Assembly (NCBI GenBank): GCA_949373075.1
Contig: CASIBX010000035.1
Span: 1-34,767 of the forward strand
DNA length: 34,767 nucleotides
Direction: 5' to 3'
From: Candidatus Poseidoniaceae archaeon
Lineage (GTDB): Archaea; Thermoplasmatota; Poseidoniia; Poseidoniales; Poseidoniaceae
The notes under the pieces are model-generated. The model did no database searches. It saw only the letters and a list, made by a program, of their open reading frames with translations, and was not told where the DNA came from. Position numbers and translations under genes: made by a program. Shown here in pieces: positions 9,233 to 16,971 of the stretch. Position 1 is the stretch's first letter; each line of letters starts with the position of its first letter.

Positions 9233-9870
9233 CAACGACCCCTCCTGCGGTTTAGGACTCTGATTCCCAATTCATCTGCTCGAGAATAGATATTCTCACG
9301 CTTGCGACCACCAACGGTAGCGCCAACACGTGCAGCTTGAGTTTCAGCATCGATTGGGTCTAAGTCAGCAGCATTGTGGACCATTACTTCTTCGAATCCT
9401 GAAGGGTGTAGGCCACTAGCGGCGCTAACTTTTCCGTGTCCAACTCTAACCAGTGAACCACGGTACTTGTAATTGCGGCGTTGTTTGTTGTCCATACCGT
9501 GAGGCTTTCTCCAGCCTGAACGGGATAGACGCTTGTAACGGAACCACTCTGTTCTGCGGAAGGAAGGTGTTGCCTTCTTCTGCGCAGCACGTAGTGCTAG
9601 AGCGGCTTTAAGATCATCAGAGAGAACTGGTTTCTGGCGAGCAACGTGTACTTCGTCAACCTCTTCGTCATCCCAATCTTCATCATCGTACTCTTCTTCT
9701 AATTCTTCTTCTGTTGATTCTTCAACAGATTCTTCTTCAGCAGGTGCAGGTGTTTCTGCTCCTTCCTGCAGGCGAGCAATCAAGTCTGCCTTCTTTCCAG
9801 AAACAGGTAAACCTGCTTCTTTCAGTAGCTCCTTGAGTTCAGCAACTTTCATTTTATCGTAATCACTCAT
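9232..9870 (-). CDS. rpl32e: Large ribosomal subunit protein eL32 with N-terminal SAP domain
   Basis: The C-terminal roughly 125 residues are classical eL32 (F-R-R-T-E-W-F-R-Y-K-R-L, W-R-K-P-H-G-x-D-N-K-x-R-R, H-P-S-G-F-E-E-V-M-V-H-N, R-V-G-x-x-V-G-x-R-K-R). Residues 6-36 form a SAP-like nucleic-acid-binding helix-turn-helix (V-A-E-L-K-E-L-L-K-E-A-G-L-P-V-S-G-K-K-A-D-L-I-A-R-L). A very acidic linker (about 40-75) connects the two. The ATG at 9870 is chosen because AAGGAGG precedes it; the frame extends to 9897 but has no ribosome site there. Total 212 residues, against roughly 130 for core eL32. Confidence 0.93.
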   Translation of the reverse strand: MSDYDKMKVAELKELLKEAGLPVSGKKADLIARLQEGAETPAPAEEESVEESTEEELEEEYDDEDWDDEEVDEVHVARQKPVLSDDLKAALALRAAQKKATPSFRRTEWFRYKRLSRSGWRKPHGMDNKQRRNYKYRGSLVRVGHGKVSAASGLHPSGFEEVMVHNAADLDPIDAETQAARVGATVGGRKRENIYSRADELGIRVLNRRRGR

Positions 9871-9883
9871 CTCAATTCCTCCT

Positions 9884-10423
9884 TCATGCCTTCCCAATCA
9901 GGTAAATTCCGTCTTGGAATACACGTCGGTCGCGCTTCTTTACGGTTGTGGAGCGTTCGATGTTGGCAGCAGTCTGACCGACTGCTTCCTTATCGATGCC
10001 GCTGACGACAACTTCGGTCTTATTCTGGACCTTTACGTTGACGCCGTTGATAATTACTGCTGATCTTGGTACACGTTCTCCGAAGTAATTGTTTACCACA
10101 AATTCGTTACCTTTCACAGCCAATGTCATAGGGAAGTGAGAATAAAGTGCTTTCAAGGTATATGTGAAACCATCAGTTACTCCTTTCACCATGTTGTTTA
10201 GGTGTGCATTCCATGTTCCCGCAAGAGCTCTCTCTTTACGGCGAGGAAGATCAATACGAACTAGTAAAGAGCCGCCTTCGTGGAAAATATCGTGTCTTGG
10301 ACTTGCGAATTCTCTAGATAGGCTGCCCTTAGGTCCTGTGATTGTGACAATGTCACTATCAATCGATGCGGTAACTCCTTCCGGAATCATTACACTGTGT
10401 TCAATACGGTCTAATTTTACCAT
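9884..10423 (-). CDS. rpl6: Large ribosomal subunit protein uL6
   Basis: uL6 lies near the factor-binding site of the 50S subunit. The two tandem L6 folds are visible: residues 10-85 (V-T-I-T-G-P-K-G-S-L-S-R-E-F) and 86-179, with the archaeal Y-S-H-F-P-M-T block and the ending R-R-V-F-Q-D-G-I-Y. The length of 179 is typical. It lies 9 bp after uS8 and 13 bp before eL32. Confidence 0.95.
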   Translation of the reverse strand: MVKLDRIEHSVMIPEGVTASIDSDIVTITGPKGSLSREFASPRHDIFHEGGSLLVRIDLPRRKERALAGTWNAHLNNMVKGVTDGFTYTLKALYSHFPMTLAVKGNEFVVNNYFGERVPRSAVIINGVNVKVQNKTEVVVSGIDKEAVGQTAANIERSTTVKKRDRRVFQDGIYLIGKA

Positions 10424-10432
10424 CTAATCACC

Positions 10433-10822
10433 TCAGAAAACATAGGCAAGGAGTTTTCCACCAATTCGGCTCTCCTTTGCGTCTTTGTGGTGCATAATAC
10501 CACTGTTAGTAGTCAAAATCAGTAATCCGAAATCTTGTGCAGGAAGATAACGACCTTCCCACTTATCGAACTCCTGGCGGCGGACTGAGTGGCGTGGCTT
10601 TACTACACCACATTCGTTTATTGCACCGCGAAGCTGTACAATGAAACTTCCTCCACGTCCGTCGTCGTTCTTCTCAATCTCTCCGACATAGCCGGAAGAC
10701 TGCATAATATCTAACACAGATCCAAGTAACTTGGATGCTGGGGATAAATCCACGTTGTACTTACCAGCTTGCTCTGCGTTGTAGATTTTTGCTAGTGCGT
10801 CATTAAGGGGGTCAAACTGCAT
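10433..10822 (-). CDS. rps8: Small ribosomal subunit protein uS8
   Basis: uS8 is a primary 16S rRNA-binding protein of the central domain. It has the N-terminal D-P-L-N-D-A-L-A-K-I-Y-N-A-E, the L-L-G-S-V-L-D-I-M-Q region, and the C-terminal G-L-L-I-L-T-T-N-S-G-I-M-x-H signature, with 129 residues. Of two adjacent ATG codons (10825, 10822) the second has the better distance from GAGGTGAT. The uS14 stop codon lies inside that ribosome site. Confidence 0.95.
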   Translation of the reverse strand: MQFDPLNDALAKIYNAEQAGKYNVDLSPASKLLGSVLDIMQSSGYVGEIEKNDDGRGGSFIVQLRGAINECGVVKPRHSVRRQEFDKWEGRYLPAQDFGLLILTTNSGIMHHKDAKESRIGGKLLAYVF

Positions 10823-10831
10823 CATATCACC

Positions 10832-10984
10832 TCAATTCATTTTCTTAAATCCTATTGATGGAGCTACGTCACGGAAACATTGCCTACATAGACGTAGACC
10901 GTGACGGCGGATCATTCCTCGGCGGCGTCCGCATCTGCGACAGCCGTTTGTTCTTCCAATTTGTTCACCGTGGTCTCGAGCCAT
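10832..10984 (-). CDS. rps14: Small ribosomal subunit protein uS14, zinc-binding type
   Basis: This is a 50-residue ORF between uL5 and uS8, exactly where archaeal uS14 belongs. The translation begins [15 protein letters not shown] and contains two CxxC pairs (C15/C18 and C33/C36) that form the zinc site. The family arginines surround them ([22 protein letters not shown]), and it ends IGFKKMN. uS14 assembles late into the head of the 30S subunit. The ATG at 10984 follows GGAGTG. It is 2 bp after the uL5 stop. Confidence 0.95.
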   Translation of the reverse strand: MARDHGEQIGRTNGCRRCGRRRGMIRRHGLRLCRQCFRDVAPSIGFKKMN

Positions 10985-10986
10985 TT

Positions 10987-11514
10987 TCACTCCTCCAGGA
11001 TTGAAATGCCAAAATTCTCAACAAACCATGCTCTGGCATCATCAGCATTGGTTCGGTGGCTTTGTGCAACTTTTGCACTTCGACGTCGGCGGCGACTGAC
11101 ACGGTGGCCAGGCCTCTCTAGTACGACATTTATGTCCATACCAAAGATACCGATATCTGGATCGTATTTTTGATCGGGGAAGTCTGTATAGTCAGGGATT
11201 CCAAAGGAAAGGTTTCCAGTTCTATCAAAGTTCCAAGTTGGAATATTATTTTCACGAACCCAAAAGGCTGCTTTTAGGAACTTCTCGATGGTTTCAGGGT
11301 CACGCATGGTAGCCTTGCATCCAATCGGGAAGCCAACACGAACCTTCAGGTCACGGTTTTGCTGCTTTCCAAGAGTTCGAACTGGAGTTACCCCCGTTAC
11401 AATTTGTAGTACCTTCTCTGCATTGGTTAGGCGATCTCCACCTTCTCCAACACCGATGTTAACTACAACCTTAGCAATGCGAGGCATAAACATAGGATTC
11501 ACTGTTTCACTCAT
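10987..11514 (-). CDS. rpl5: Large ribosomal subunit protein uL5
   Basis: uL5 binds 5S rRNA and contacts P-site tRNA. Features seen are [14 protein letters not shown], the [11 protein letters not shown] block, and the [20 protein letters not shown] signature, in 175 residues. The ATG at 11514 (MSETVNP) overlaps the eS4 stop as ATGA and is preferred over the frame's upstream extension. Confidence 0.95.
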   Translation of the reverse strand: MSETVNPMFMPRIAKVVVNIGVGEGGDRLTNAEKVLQIVTGVTPVRTLGKQQNRDLKVRVGFPIGCKATMRDPETIEKFLKAAFWVRENNIPTWNFDRTGNLSFGIPDYTDFPDQKYDPDIGIFGMDINVVLERPGHRVSRRRRRSAKVAQSHRTNADDARAWFVENFGISILEE

Positions 11515-12212
11515 TGACTCACCTCTACTCCAGGTAATGCGCATCCACCGACAGTGAATACGTTGTCAGCAATTGTACCAAATCCGTCGAATTCGACTTC
11601 ATTAGGCATACTTGAGCGCTTAACGATGTAGTTGGACACGTCTGCAAGCTTGCCTACGTGAACCCCACCAACCAGCATACAGCGAGTTCCTTCACCAAAT
11701 TTGATGTGTTCTAGGACCTTCTGTTCAGGTAGTGATATCTTCAATGAATCTCCAGTCTTGTGTTCTGAGGAATCATTGACTATGATGTTTCTTCCATCAT
11801 GCAGATGAACTTGTGTGTTACCACCTTTGATAGTAGATTTACCTTCAATTCGGCAAACCTTCCATGCTGCTTCTTCTGCAGAGATTGGGCGGTAGCGAAG
11901 GCGACCGTTTGTGTCTAGGACACAGCGGTAGTTATCTTCACCAAGAGTTAGAACATCCATTACACCTACACCACGGCGTGTATCTTTTACAATACGGCCA
12001 TCGACCTTTGCAAGGCCATTGTGTAGAATTGTTCTGACTTCACGAGTTGAACGTGCTAGACCAATTACGTCTCTAATTATGATATTCAAAGGCATACATC
12101 TCTCAAGACTATGAGCACCTGCGCGAGGACGTGTCACCCATACTGTGGTCTTACGAGGAAGAGGCCAGCTACGAGGGATGGCCAAACGTTTCAAATGACT
12201 ACTGCTTCCCAT
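11511..12212 (-). CDS. rps4e: Small ribosomal subunit protein eS4
   Basis: This is an archaeal/eukaryotic eS4 with a normal 233 residues. Segments in order are the N-terminal H-L-K-R-L-x-x-P-x-x-W-P-L-P-R-K block, the S4-like RNA-binding domain (R-T-I-L-H-N-G-L-A-K-V-D-G-R, about 50-85), a central RS4 core, and a C-terminal KOW-like part. The ATG at 12212 follows TAGGAGTTG; the TTG at 12221 would abut the ribosome site and is rejected. Confidence 0.95.
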   Translation of the reverse strand: MGSSSHLKRLAIPRSWPLPRKTTVWVTRPRAGAHSLERCMPLNIIIRDVIGLARSTREVRTILHNGLAKVDGRIVKDTRRGVGVMDVLTLGEDNYRCVLDTNGRLRYRPISAEEAAWKVCRIEGKSTIKGGNTQVHLHDGRNIIVNDSSEHKTGDSLKISLPEQKVLEHIKFGEGTRCMLVGGVHVGKLADVSNYIVKRSSMPNEVEFDGFGTIADNVFTVGGCALPGVEVSQ

Positions 12213-12217
12213 TTCAT

Positions 12218-12625
12218 TCAACTCCTATCAGCGGTCAAGTGTTGCATACGCAACTTGTCCGTCTCGTCTAACTTGGTGACGACGACGTTGGAGGAGTGGA
12301 CCGGCACTGCCTCTTCTCTGTTATCAGACTTGGTTGCGGTTGCACCTTCTACGAAGATACGACCGGTATTGGATTCTACATTCAGTACTTTGCCATTAAG
12401 AGGGTCTGCGTTTCTCTTACCGCCAACTCTCTTGCCGCCGTGCGCATAGTCTCCACGTACGACACGAACTGTGTCTCCGACACGGATTGTGACGGAACGT
12501 AGACCAGCTAGACGCTCGTCTGGTTTGTCGAGTTGTAGACGGGCACGAATACGCTTACGCTTGATGTGCATTGGCGCATTATACTGCGCTTTGCGTTGTT
12601 TTCCTGGTTTGCTGCTCTTGACCAT
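12218..12625 (-). CDS. rpl24: Large ribosomal subunit protein uL24
   Basis: uL24 initiates 50S assembly and lies near the tunnel exit. The 135-residue product has the archaeal start S-K-P-G-K-Q-R-K-A-Q-Y-N-A-P and a KOW motif (I-R-V-G-D-T-V-R-V-V-R-G-D-Y, then G-K-V-L-N-V). The ATG at 12625 (MVKSSKPG) is chosen from the family start and a GAGGTGATT just upstream; the open frame continues to 12784 inside uL14 but is not coding there. Confidence 0.95.
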   Translation of the reverse strand: MVKSSKPGKQRKAQYNAPMHIKRKRIRARLQLDKPDERLAGLRSVTIRVGDTVRVVRGDYAHGGKRVGGKRNADPLNGKVLNVESNTGRIFVEGATATKSDNREEAVPVHSSNVVVTKLDETDKLRMQHLTADRS

Positions 12626-12635
12626 TCGAATCACC

Positions 12636-13034
12636 TCATACGATCTGTTTCGCTGTTGCTGCGATACGAGGCCAGCGTTCTGCTGCCTCGCGTGATACAG
12701 GTCCCTTAATATCGGAACCCTGGACATCGCCTTTCTCATTTGTAATGACACAAGCGTTGTCTTCGAATTGAACCCATGTTCCATCCACTCTACGGAATGG
12801 ACGGCGTTGGCGGATAACTACAGCATCGAACATCTGTCGACGGGTGTCAGGCGTACCACGCTTGACAGAGACCTTGATGAGGTCTCCAACACCTGCCGCT
12901 GGATAGCGACGCATTGTACCGCCAAGTTTGCGGACGTTGATTAGTTGTGCAATCTTTGCACCTGTGTTGTCGGCAACCTGAAGTCTAGCCATTGTTGGCA
13001 GACCACGTGTTTGCTTACCTGCAATACCACGCAT
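12636..13034 (-). CDS. rpl14: Large ribosomal subunit protein uL14
   Basis: uL14 lies at the subunit interface of the 50S subunit. Family blocks are A-D-N-T-G-A-K-I, the P-A-A-G-V-G-D-L-I-K-V-S-V-K-R-G signature, V-V-I-R-Q-R-R-P-F-R-R, and F-E-D-N-A-C-V-I. The 132 residues are normal for archaea. The start ATG shares a base with the uS17 stop (TGATG). Confidence 0.96.
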   Translation of the reverse strand: MRGIAGKQTRGLPTMARLQVADNTGAKIAQLINVRKLGGTMRRYPAAGVGDLIKVSVKRGTPDTRRQMFDAVVIRQRRPFRRVDGTWVQFEDNACVITNEKGDVQGSDIKGPVSREAAERWPRIAATAKQIV

Positions 13035-13369
13035 CAGGCCTCACCACCATTGTTTTCAATGACACAAAATGAAACAGTCTTGGAAAGCGGACGGCATTCC
13101 ATAAGTTTCACTCTGTCACCGACTTCAACACCGCCAATGCAACTTGGAAGGTGGGCTGAAAGAGCACTTGTGCGCTTTTCATATCGCTCATACTTCTGCA
13201 TGTATCGAACATTATCACGTTCAACAACAATTGTACGTCCCATTCCCAAGCTAGCAACTCGTCCTTCAAGCACCTGGCCGCGAAGGCGCAGAGACCCATA
13301 GAACGGGCAGTTTTCATCATCATCCCAATCGCCTGTTGGCGGCTTTACATCAACTCCGATGTCACGCAT
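13034..13369 (-). CDS. rps17: Small ribosomal subunit protein uS17
   Basis: uS17 is an OB-fold protein that binds 16S rRNA helix 11 early in assembly. The 111-residue product has the archaeal N-terminal D-V-K-P-P block, D-D-x-N-C-P-F-Y-G, then the OB core (R-Y-x-K-Y-E-R-Y-E-K-R) and the family signature G-D-R-V-K-L-M-E-C-R-P-L-S-K-T. The ATG at 13369 is chosen over the GTG at 13378, which would lie too close to GGAGTGAG. Confidence 0.94.
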   Translation of the reverse strand: MRDIGVDVKPPTGDWDDDENCPFYGSLRLRGQVLEGRVASLGMGRTIVVERDNVRYMQKYERYEKRTSALSAHLPSCIGGVEVGDRVKLMECRPLSKTVSFCVIENNGGEA

Positions 13370-13374
13370 CGTAA

Positions 13375-13638
13375 TCACTCACTCCTTTTGTTGCGGTAAA
13401 TTCTATCCTCAGAACGCTGCCGCACCAGCATACCGACGATTGTAGCATTACTGCTACCTATCATGAATTCGATTGAATTCTTTCCAAGAACGACCTCACG
13501 ATCATTCTCGAGAATTGTAATTGTTTCTCTGCTCTCGTCTACGACAAGGCCATTACGGCCCACTAGAGCAGTATCTGGAGAGGAAGTGACAGTCATGTCG
13601 CGACCAATCCAAGATTGGGTGAGGGGAGCGTTTACCAT
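13375..13638 (-). CDS. rnp1: Ribonuclease P protein component 1 (Rpp29/Pop4-like)
   Basis: The 87-residue protein has the Sm-like beta-barrel pattern of archaeal Rpp29: I-G-R-D-M-T-V, V-G-R-N-G-L-V-V-D-E-S-R-E-T-I-T-I, and a C-terminal M-L-V-x-R-Q-R-S-E-D-R-I-Y. With Rpp21 it stabilises the specificity side of RNase P RNA for 5' maturation of tRNAs. The location between aIF1 and uS17 is the standard archaeal one. The ATG at 13638 follows GGAGGTGCG; an open frame to 13716 overlaps aIF1 and is rejected. Confidence 0.88.
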   Translation of the reverse strand: MVNAPLTQSWIGRDMTVTSSPDTALVGRNGLVVDESRETITILENDREVVLGKNSIEFMIGSSNATIVGMLVRQRSEDRIYRNKRSE

Positions 13639-13639
13639 A

Positions 13640-13939
13640 TTATCGCACCTCCACATTGAATCCGTTGTTTGAGAGAACCGCTGCAGCTCTTTTCTTGTGA
13701 TCTCCTTGAAGTTCAATCACTCTGCCCTTTACGGTACCGCCTGCTGCACATCTGTTCTTCAGAAGTTTAGCAAGTTGATTGATGTCGATAGCTGTATCGA
13801 GGATACCTTCTACCTTGGTTACAATCTTTCCATAGCGGCGACGGTCGGTGGTGATAGTAGCCTTCTGTTGCTCCTTAGCGATTTCTTGACAAATACATAA
13901 TTCATCAGGTAGTCCGCAAACATTGCAAATTTCAGCCAT
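13640..13939 (-). CDS. Translation initiation factor aIF1 (SUI1 family)
   Basis: aIF1 supports start-codon selection on the 30S subunit. The SUI1 fold is seen at about residues 29-99: Y-G-K-I-V-T-K-V-E-G, the L-K-x-R-C-A-A-G-G-T-V loop, and I-E-L-Q-G-D-H. The N-terminus has a small cysteine cluster (C5, C8, C15, C17) that probably binds zinc. The length of 99 is typical. It sits between uL29 and the RNase P gene. Confidence 0.93.
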   Translation of the reverse strand: MAEICNVCGLPDELCICQEIAKEQQKATITTDRRRYGKIVTKVEGILDTAIDINQLAKLLKNRCAAGGTVKGRVIELQGDHKKRAAAVLSNNGFNVEVR

Positions 13940-13976
13940 TCTCTTTCACCTCCCTTCTCTGTTAATATTTTGATAA

Positions 13977-14171
13977 TCACTCTGCCGCCATTTGGGTCTT
14001 GATGCGCGCAATTGAGCGGCGGCAAGCCTTGAATGCACCCATGTTAGATGGTGTGCCACCAAGTGACTGCTCAGCACGTAATTGCAAAAGTTCCTCTTGC
14101 AATTCTGTCAATCGGTCTTTGAGAGCGTCAGCACTCATAGATGCGATTTCACGGCTTGATACGTGTGTCAC
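13977..14171 (-). CDS. rpl29: Large ribosomal subunit protein uL29
   Basis: This is a 64-residue helical hairpin protein near the tunnel exit, where it helps recruit SRP and chaperones. Family pattern: residues 14-37 (A-D-A-L-K-D-R-L-T-E-L-Q-E-E-L-L-Q-L-R-A-E-Q), then R-R-S-I-A-R-I-K-T near the C-terminus. The start is GTG at 14171, overlapping the uS3 stop as GTGA, with GGAGG 7 bases upstream. Confidence 0.92.
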   Translation of the reverse strand: MTHVSSREIASMSADALKDRLTELQEELLQLRAEQSLGGTPSNMGAFKACRRSIARIKTQMAAE

Positions 14172-14839
14172 TCAGATCCCTCCGCAGCAGTTTCTTTGCT
14201 TCCAGATTCTTCAGCTTGCTTAAGCAAGTCTGCTTCTGAATAAATTGTGATTTCGTGTGGTAACTTGGTTCCCTTACGCATGATAGCGACGGTTACACCA
14301 ATTGTTCCCAACTTCTTGATACAGACCGCATATCCTCTGTCCATGTGCTGAATTGCAGTTTCTCCACAATACTTTACGTGACCACGGATAAACTTCTGTG
14401 TTCGGTTTCGGCTACCTGTAAGCTTTCCTGCAAGGACGATAATTACGCCACGTGCGCCTGCTTCCATGATGTTGAGTGCAGCGGAATGTCCAGCACGACG
14501 GTAATACCATCCACGTTCCATAGCGCTAGCAATCTTTTCTGCCATAACTTGAGCGTTTAGTGCTGGGTCTTCTACTTCGTCTACTTTTAGACGAGGGTTT
14601 TCAAGACTGAATTCTTCACTCAATCTCTTTTGTAAATCGTTGATAATCTTACCCTTGCGTCCAATAACCATACCTGGGCGCTCTGCCTTGATTGTTACTT
14701 CAGTACCAGTAGGTGTTCGGCGAATATCTAATCCACCAAATCCAGCTTTCTTGGTGTTGTTCATCAAGAACTCTTTGACCAGTTGGCGCTCGACGTTACG
14801 GTCGATAATGCGTCTTAGTGTACTTTTATTTGCAGCCAT
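14168..14839 (-). CDS. rps3: Small ribosomal subunit protein uS3
   Basis: uS3 lies at the mRNA entry channel. The 223-residue product has a KH type 2 domain with G-M-V-I-G-R-K-G-K-I-I near residues 55-65, and the C-terminal domain with G-K-L-T-G-S-R-N-R-T-Q-K and G-T-I-G-V-T-V-A-I-M. It ends in a Glu-rich tail. The ATG at 14839 (MAANKSTL) follows GAGGTGATT; the frame upstream overlaps uL22 and is not used. Confidence 0.95.
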   Translation of the reverse strand: MAANKSTLRRIIDRNVERQLVKEFLMNNTKKAGFGGLDIRRTPTGTEVTIKAERPGMVIGRKGKIINDLQKRLSEEFSLENPRLKVDEVEDPALNAQVMAEKIASAMERGWYYRRAGHSAALNIMEAGARGVIIVLAGKLTGSRNRTQKFIRGHVKYCGETAIQHMDRGYAVCIKKLGTIGVTVAIMRKGTKLPHEITIYSEADLLKQAEESGSKETAAEGSE

Positions 14840-14849
14840 ATTAATCACC

Positions 14850-15449
14850 TCAGAAGTCGTCCTCCAACTCATCTTCAGCACCGCTGAAGTCCTCTAGGAA
14901 TAATTCGAGATTGACTCGATAGTGGTTCGATGGAGATGCACGACCACGTGCACGTGGAATCCATCCACGCTTAATCTGGCCACGGTGTGCAGCACAGTGA
15001 GTGATTACCATCTCTTCAGGATCTATGTCCTCATACTGATGGCGAGCATTCTCCATGCAACTTTCTAACAACTTGATCATAATTCTGCTAGCCTTAACAG
15101 GGTAACGTCCTGGACCAACTCCACCTTTTCGGTGTCCAACCATTGAAGGTCCTGAGCGCTTGCGCTTCTTGTTTCCTGAACCCATACGATATGGTACAGC
15201 AACTGCCTTTCTTCGAATGTCTGGCCTGTCACTGTCAATCTTCAATACATTGTTTAGGAATGTTACTGCATCTCCTGCAGTTCTGTGCTTGATTGCACGG
15301 CTAATCTCAAAGAGATGTTTTACGTGAACATCTGAGTTAACAGTACGAGCGGTTGCCAGACGGCTTCCTTGAAGAAGCTGTGTGTACCCCTTTTGAGGGA
15401 GTTCCTTACGCTTGGACCTGCGGTCCATTTCTGATTTCTTCCAACCCAT
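14850..15449 (-). CDS. rpl22: Large ribosomal subunit protein uL22
   Basis: uL22 lines the nascent peptide tunnel. The 199-residue archaeal form includes the R-A-I-K-H-R-T-A-G-D-A-V-T-F-L block and the beta-hairpin region ending in H-C-A-A-H-R-G-Q-I-K-R-G-W-I-P-R-A-R-G-R-A. It has an acidic C-terminus (AEDELEDDF). The ATG at 15449 (MGWKKSEM) follows a GAGGTGA. Confidence 0.94.
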   Translation of the reverse strand: MGWKKSEMDRRSKRKELPQKGYTQLLQGSRLATARTVNSDVHVKHLFEISRAIKHRTAGDAVTFLNNVLKIDSDRPDIRRKAVAVPYRMGSGNKKRKRSGPSMVGHRKGGVGPGRYPVKASRIMIKLLESCMENARHQYEDIDPEEMVITHCAAHRGQIKRGWIPRARGRASPSNHYRVNLELFLEDFSGAEDELEDDF

Positions 15450-15459
15450 TATATTCACC

Positions 15460-15954
15460 TCACTTCAATGCTACGTGTGTAGAAGAGCGGGTCGCACCAA
15501 CACCCGGTCCAGAATGCGTTACATTCTTTCGGGTTAGAGCGAACTCTCCAAGATAGTGACCTATCATCTCAGGCTTGACATCGATTTCAACGAAATTCTG
15601 TCCATTGTGGACAGCTATTCTCTTTCCAACGAATTCAGGCAGGATTGGGACGTCACGACGGTGCGTGCGAACTGTGCGACCAGTTGAACGGCGCATACGA
15701 TCGATGAAATGCTCATTCTCCGTGGATAGACCACGAGCGATAGATCTGCGTGCACGACTGGTTAACAGTGTAATTACAGAAGGAGAGCTTGGGTCTTCTT
15801 CGGATGGCCAAAGTGGCATTTCCTTGAGTTCCTCAACTTGATATCCACGGTATGTGAATTCCTTCTTCTTACGACCTGTAACAGTTGTACGCTTCTTACG
15901 AGCCTTTCTTCGGCTAGCCTTGGGCGTCATGAATGATTTCTTCTTCTTTGCCAT
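15460..15954 (-). CDS. rps19: Small ribosomal subunit protein uS19
   Basis: uS19 lies in the 30S head and contacts uS13 and uL5. Family blocks are F-T-Y-R-G-Y, R-R-S-I-A-R-G-L, the T-H-R-R-D-V-P-I-L-P-E-F-V-G region, and the C-terminal signature I-G-H-Y-L-G-E-F-A-L-T-R. The 164 residues include a Lys/Arg-rich N-terminal stretch of about 30. Confidence 0.95.
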   Translation of the reverse strand: MAKKKKSFMTPKASRRKARKKRTTVTGRKKKEFTYRGYQVEELKEMPLWPSEEDPSSPSVITLLTSRARRSIARGLSTENEHFIDRMRRSTGRTVRTHRRDVPILPEFVGKRIAVHNGQNFVEIDVKPEMIGHYLGEFALTRKNVTHSGPGVGATRSSTHVALK

Positions 15955-15965
15955 ATTATTTCACC

Positions 15966-16685
15966 TCAGACCTTCTTGCCGCGACCTCTTCCTGTGCGGC
16001 TTGGAGCTATGTTACCGACCTTAGCACCCGGAGGGGTACCACGAGCGACTGAATTCGGACCGTGAACCGCTTGGTGGTTTCCTCCACCGTGCGGGTGATC
16101 TACTGGGTTCATTGCGACACCACTTACGTGAGGGAACAGCTTACCACGGGCTTTTGCCTTGTAGTGCGCTGCACCAGCAGTTCGTAGTGGCATTTCTCCA
16201 CGACCATGCCCTGCTAGAACACCGATTGTCGCTCTACAGGTACTTGGCATGTCTTTTGATACGCCAGAAGGAAGTCTAACACGAACCTTACCATCATCGA
16301 GATGTGCTTCGATTGTAGCGGAGTTACCTGCTGTGCGGGCAATCTTTCCTCCGTCACCAGGACGAAGTTCTAGATTGTTAATCGCTGTTCCTTCAGGGAT
16401 TTTGGAGATTGAAGTAATGTTGCCCGGTCTTAGAGCGACATTGTCTCCGATAGCAACACTAGAACCTACTGAAAGTCCTTCTGTTGCAACTACTAGGTTG
16501 GTTTGACCATCCGGTAGTTTTACTCTTGCAAGTGGCGCAGTGTGTACTGGACTGTGAATCAATTCAGTAACCTCTCCTACTACATCGCTTACACGAGGCA
16601 TAGTGTTTGAACCAGGGAATCTGTGGCTCGCCACGCGGTAACGTGGTGAACTACCTTTTCGTTGTGAACGTGTTCGCTTACCCAT
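15966..16685 (-). CDS. rpl2: Large ribosomal subunit protein uL2
   Basis: uL2 supports the peptidyl transferase centre and subunit association. The signature N-P-V-D-H-P-H-G-G-G-N-H-Q is present near residues 191-203. The RNA-binding core (G-x-x-V-A-L-R-P-G-N) and the basic C-terminal tail (RTGRGRGKKV) are intact. The length of 239 is normal for archaea. Confidence 0.96.
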   Translation of the reverse strand: MGKRTRSQRKGSSPRYRVASHRFPGSNTMPRVSDVVGEVTELIHSPVHTAPLARVKLPDGQTNLVVATEGLSVGSSVAIGDNVALRPGNITSISKIPEGTAINNLELRPGDGGKIARTAGNSATIEAHLDDGKVRVRLPSGVSKDMPSTCRATIGVLAGHGRGEMPLRTAGAAHYKAKARGKLFPHVSGVAMNPVDHPHGGGNHQAVHGPNSVARGTPPGAKVGNIAPSRTGRGRGKKV

Positions 16686-16697
16686 AATATCACCTCA

Positions 16698-16958
16698 TCA
16701 GAATGCGCCCAAACGCATAGCAGCCTCATCTGCATGATAGCCTTCAGCGAGTTTTACGCTTGCTATCTTTCCATTCTTGGAATTTCTAACATTGACCTTT
16801 GCAACTTCTGCATCGAATAGATTCTCAACAGCAGCTGCGATTTGTGCCTTTGTAGCACTACGGCGGACAACAAACTCTAGGCGGTTTACAGAAGTTCTTG
16901 CTTCCATAGCCTTCTCAGTGATCCACGGCATCAGAATTATATCATACGGATTTACCAT
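16698..16958 (-). CDS. rpl23: Large ribosomal subunit protein uL23
   Basis: This is an 86-residue tunnel-exit protein and docking point for SRP. It starts with the D-I-I-L-M-P-W-I-T-E-K-A block, then L-E-F-V-V-R-R-S-A-T-K-A-Q-I-A-A-A-V, F-D-A-E-V-A-K-V-N-V, and ends with the A-x-x-R-L-G-A-F pattern typical of archaeal members. Confidence 0.95.
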   Translation of the reverse strand: MVNPYDIILMPWITEKAMEARTSVNRLEFVVRRSATKAQIAAAVENLFDAEVAKVNVRNSKNGKIASVKLAEGYHADEAAMRLGAF

Positions 16959-16971
16959 TCATCACACCTCC

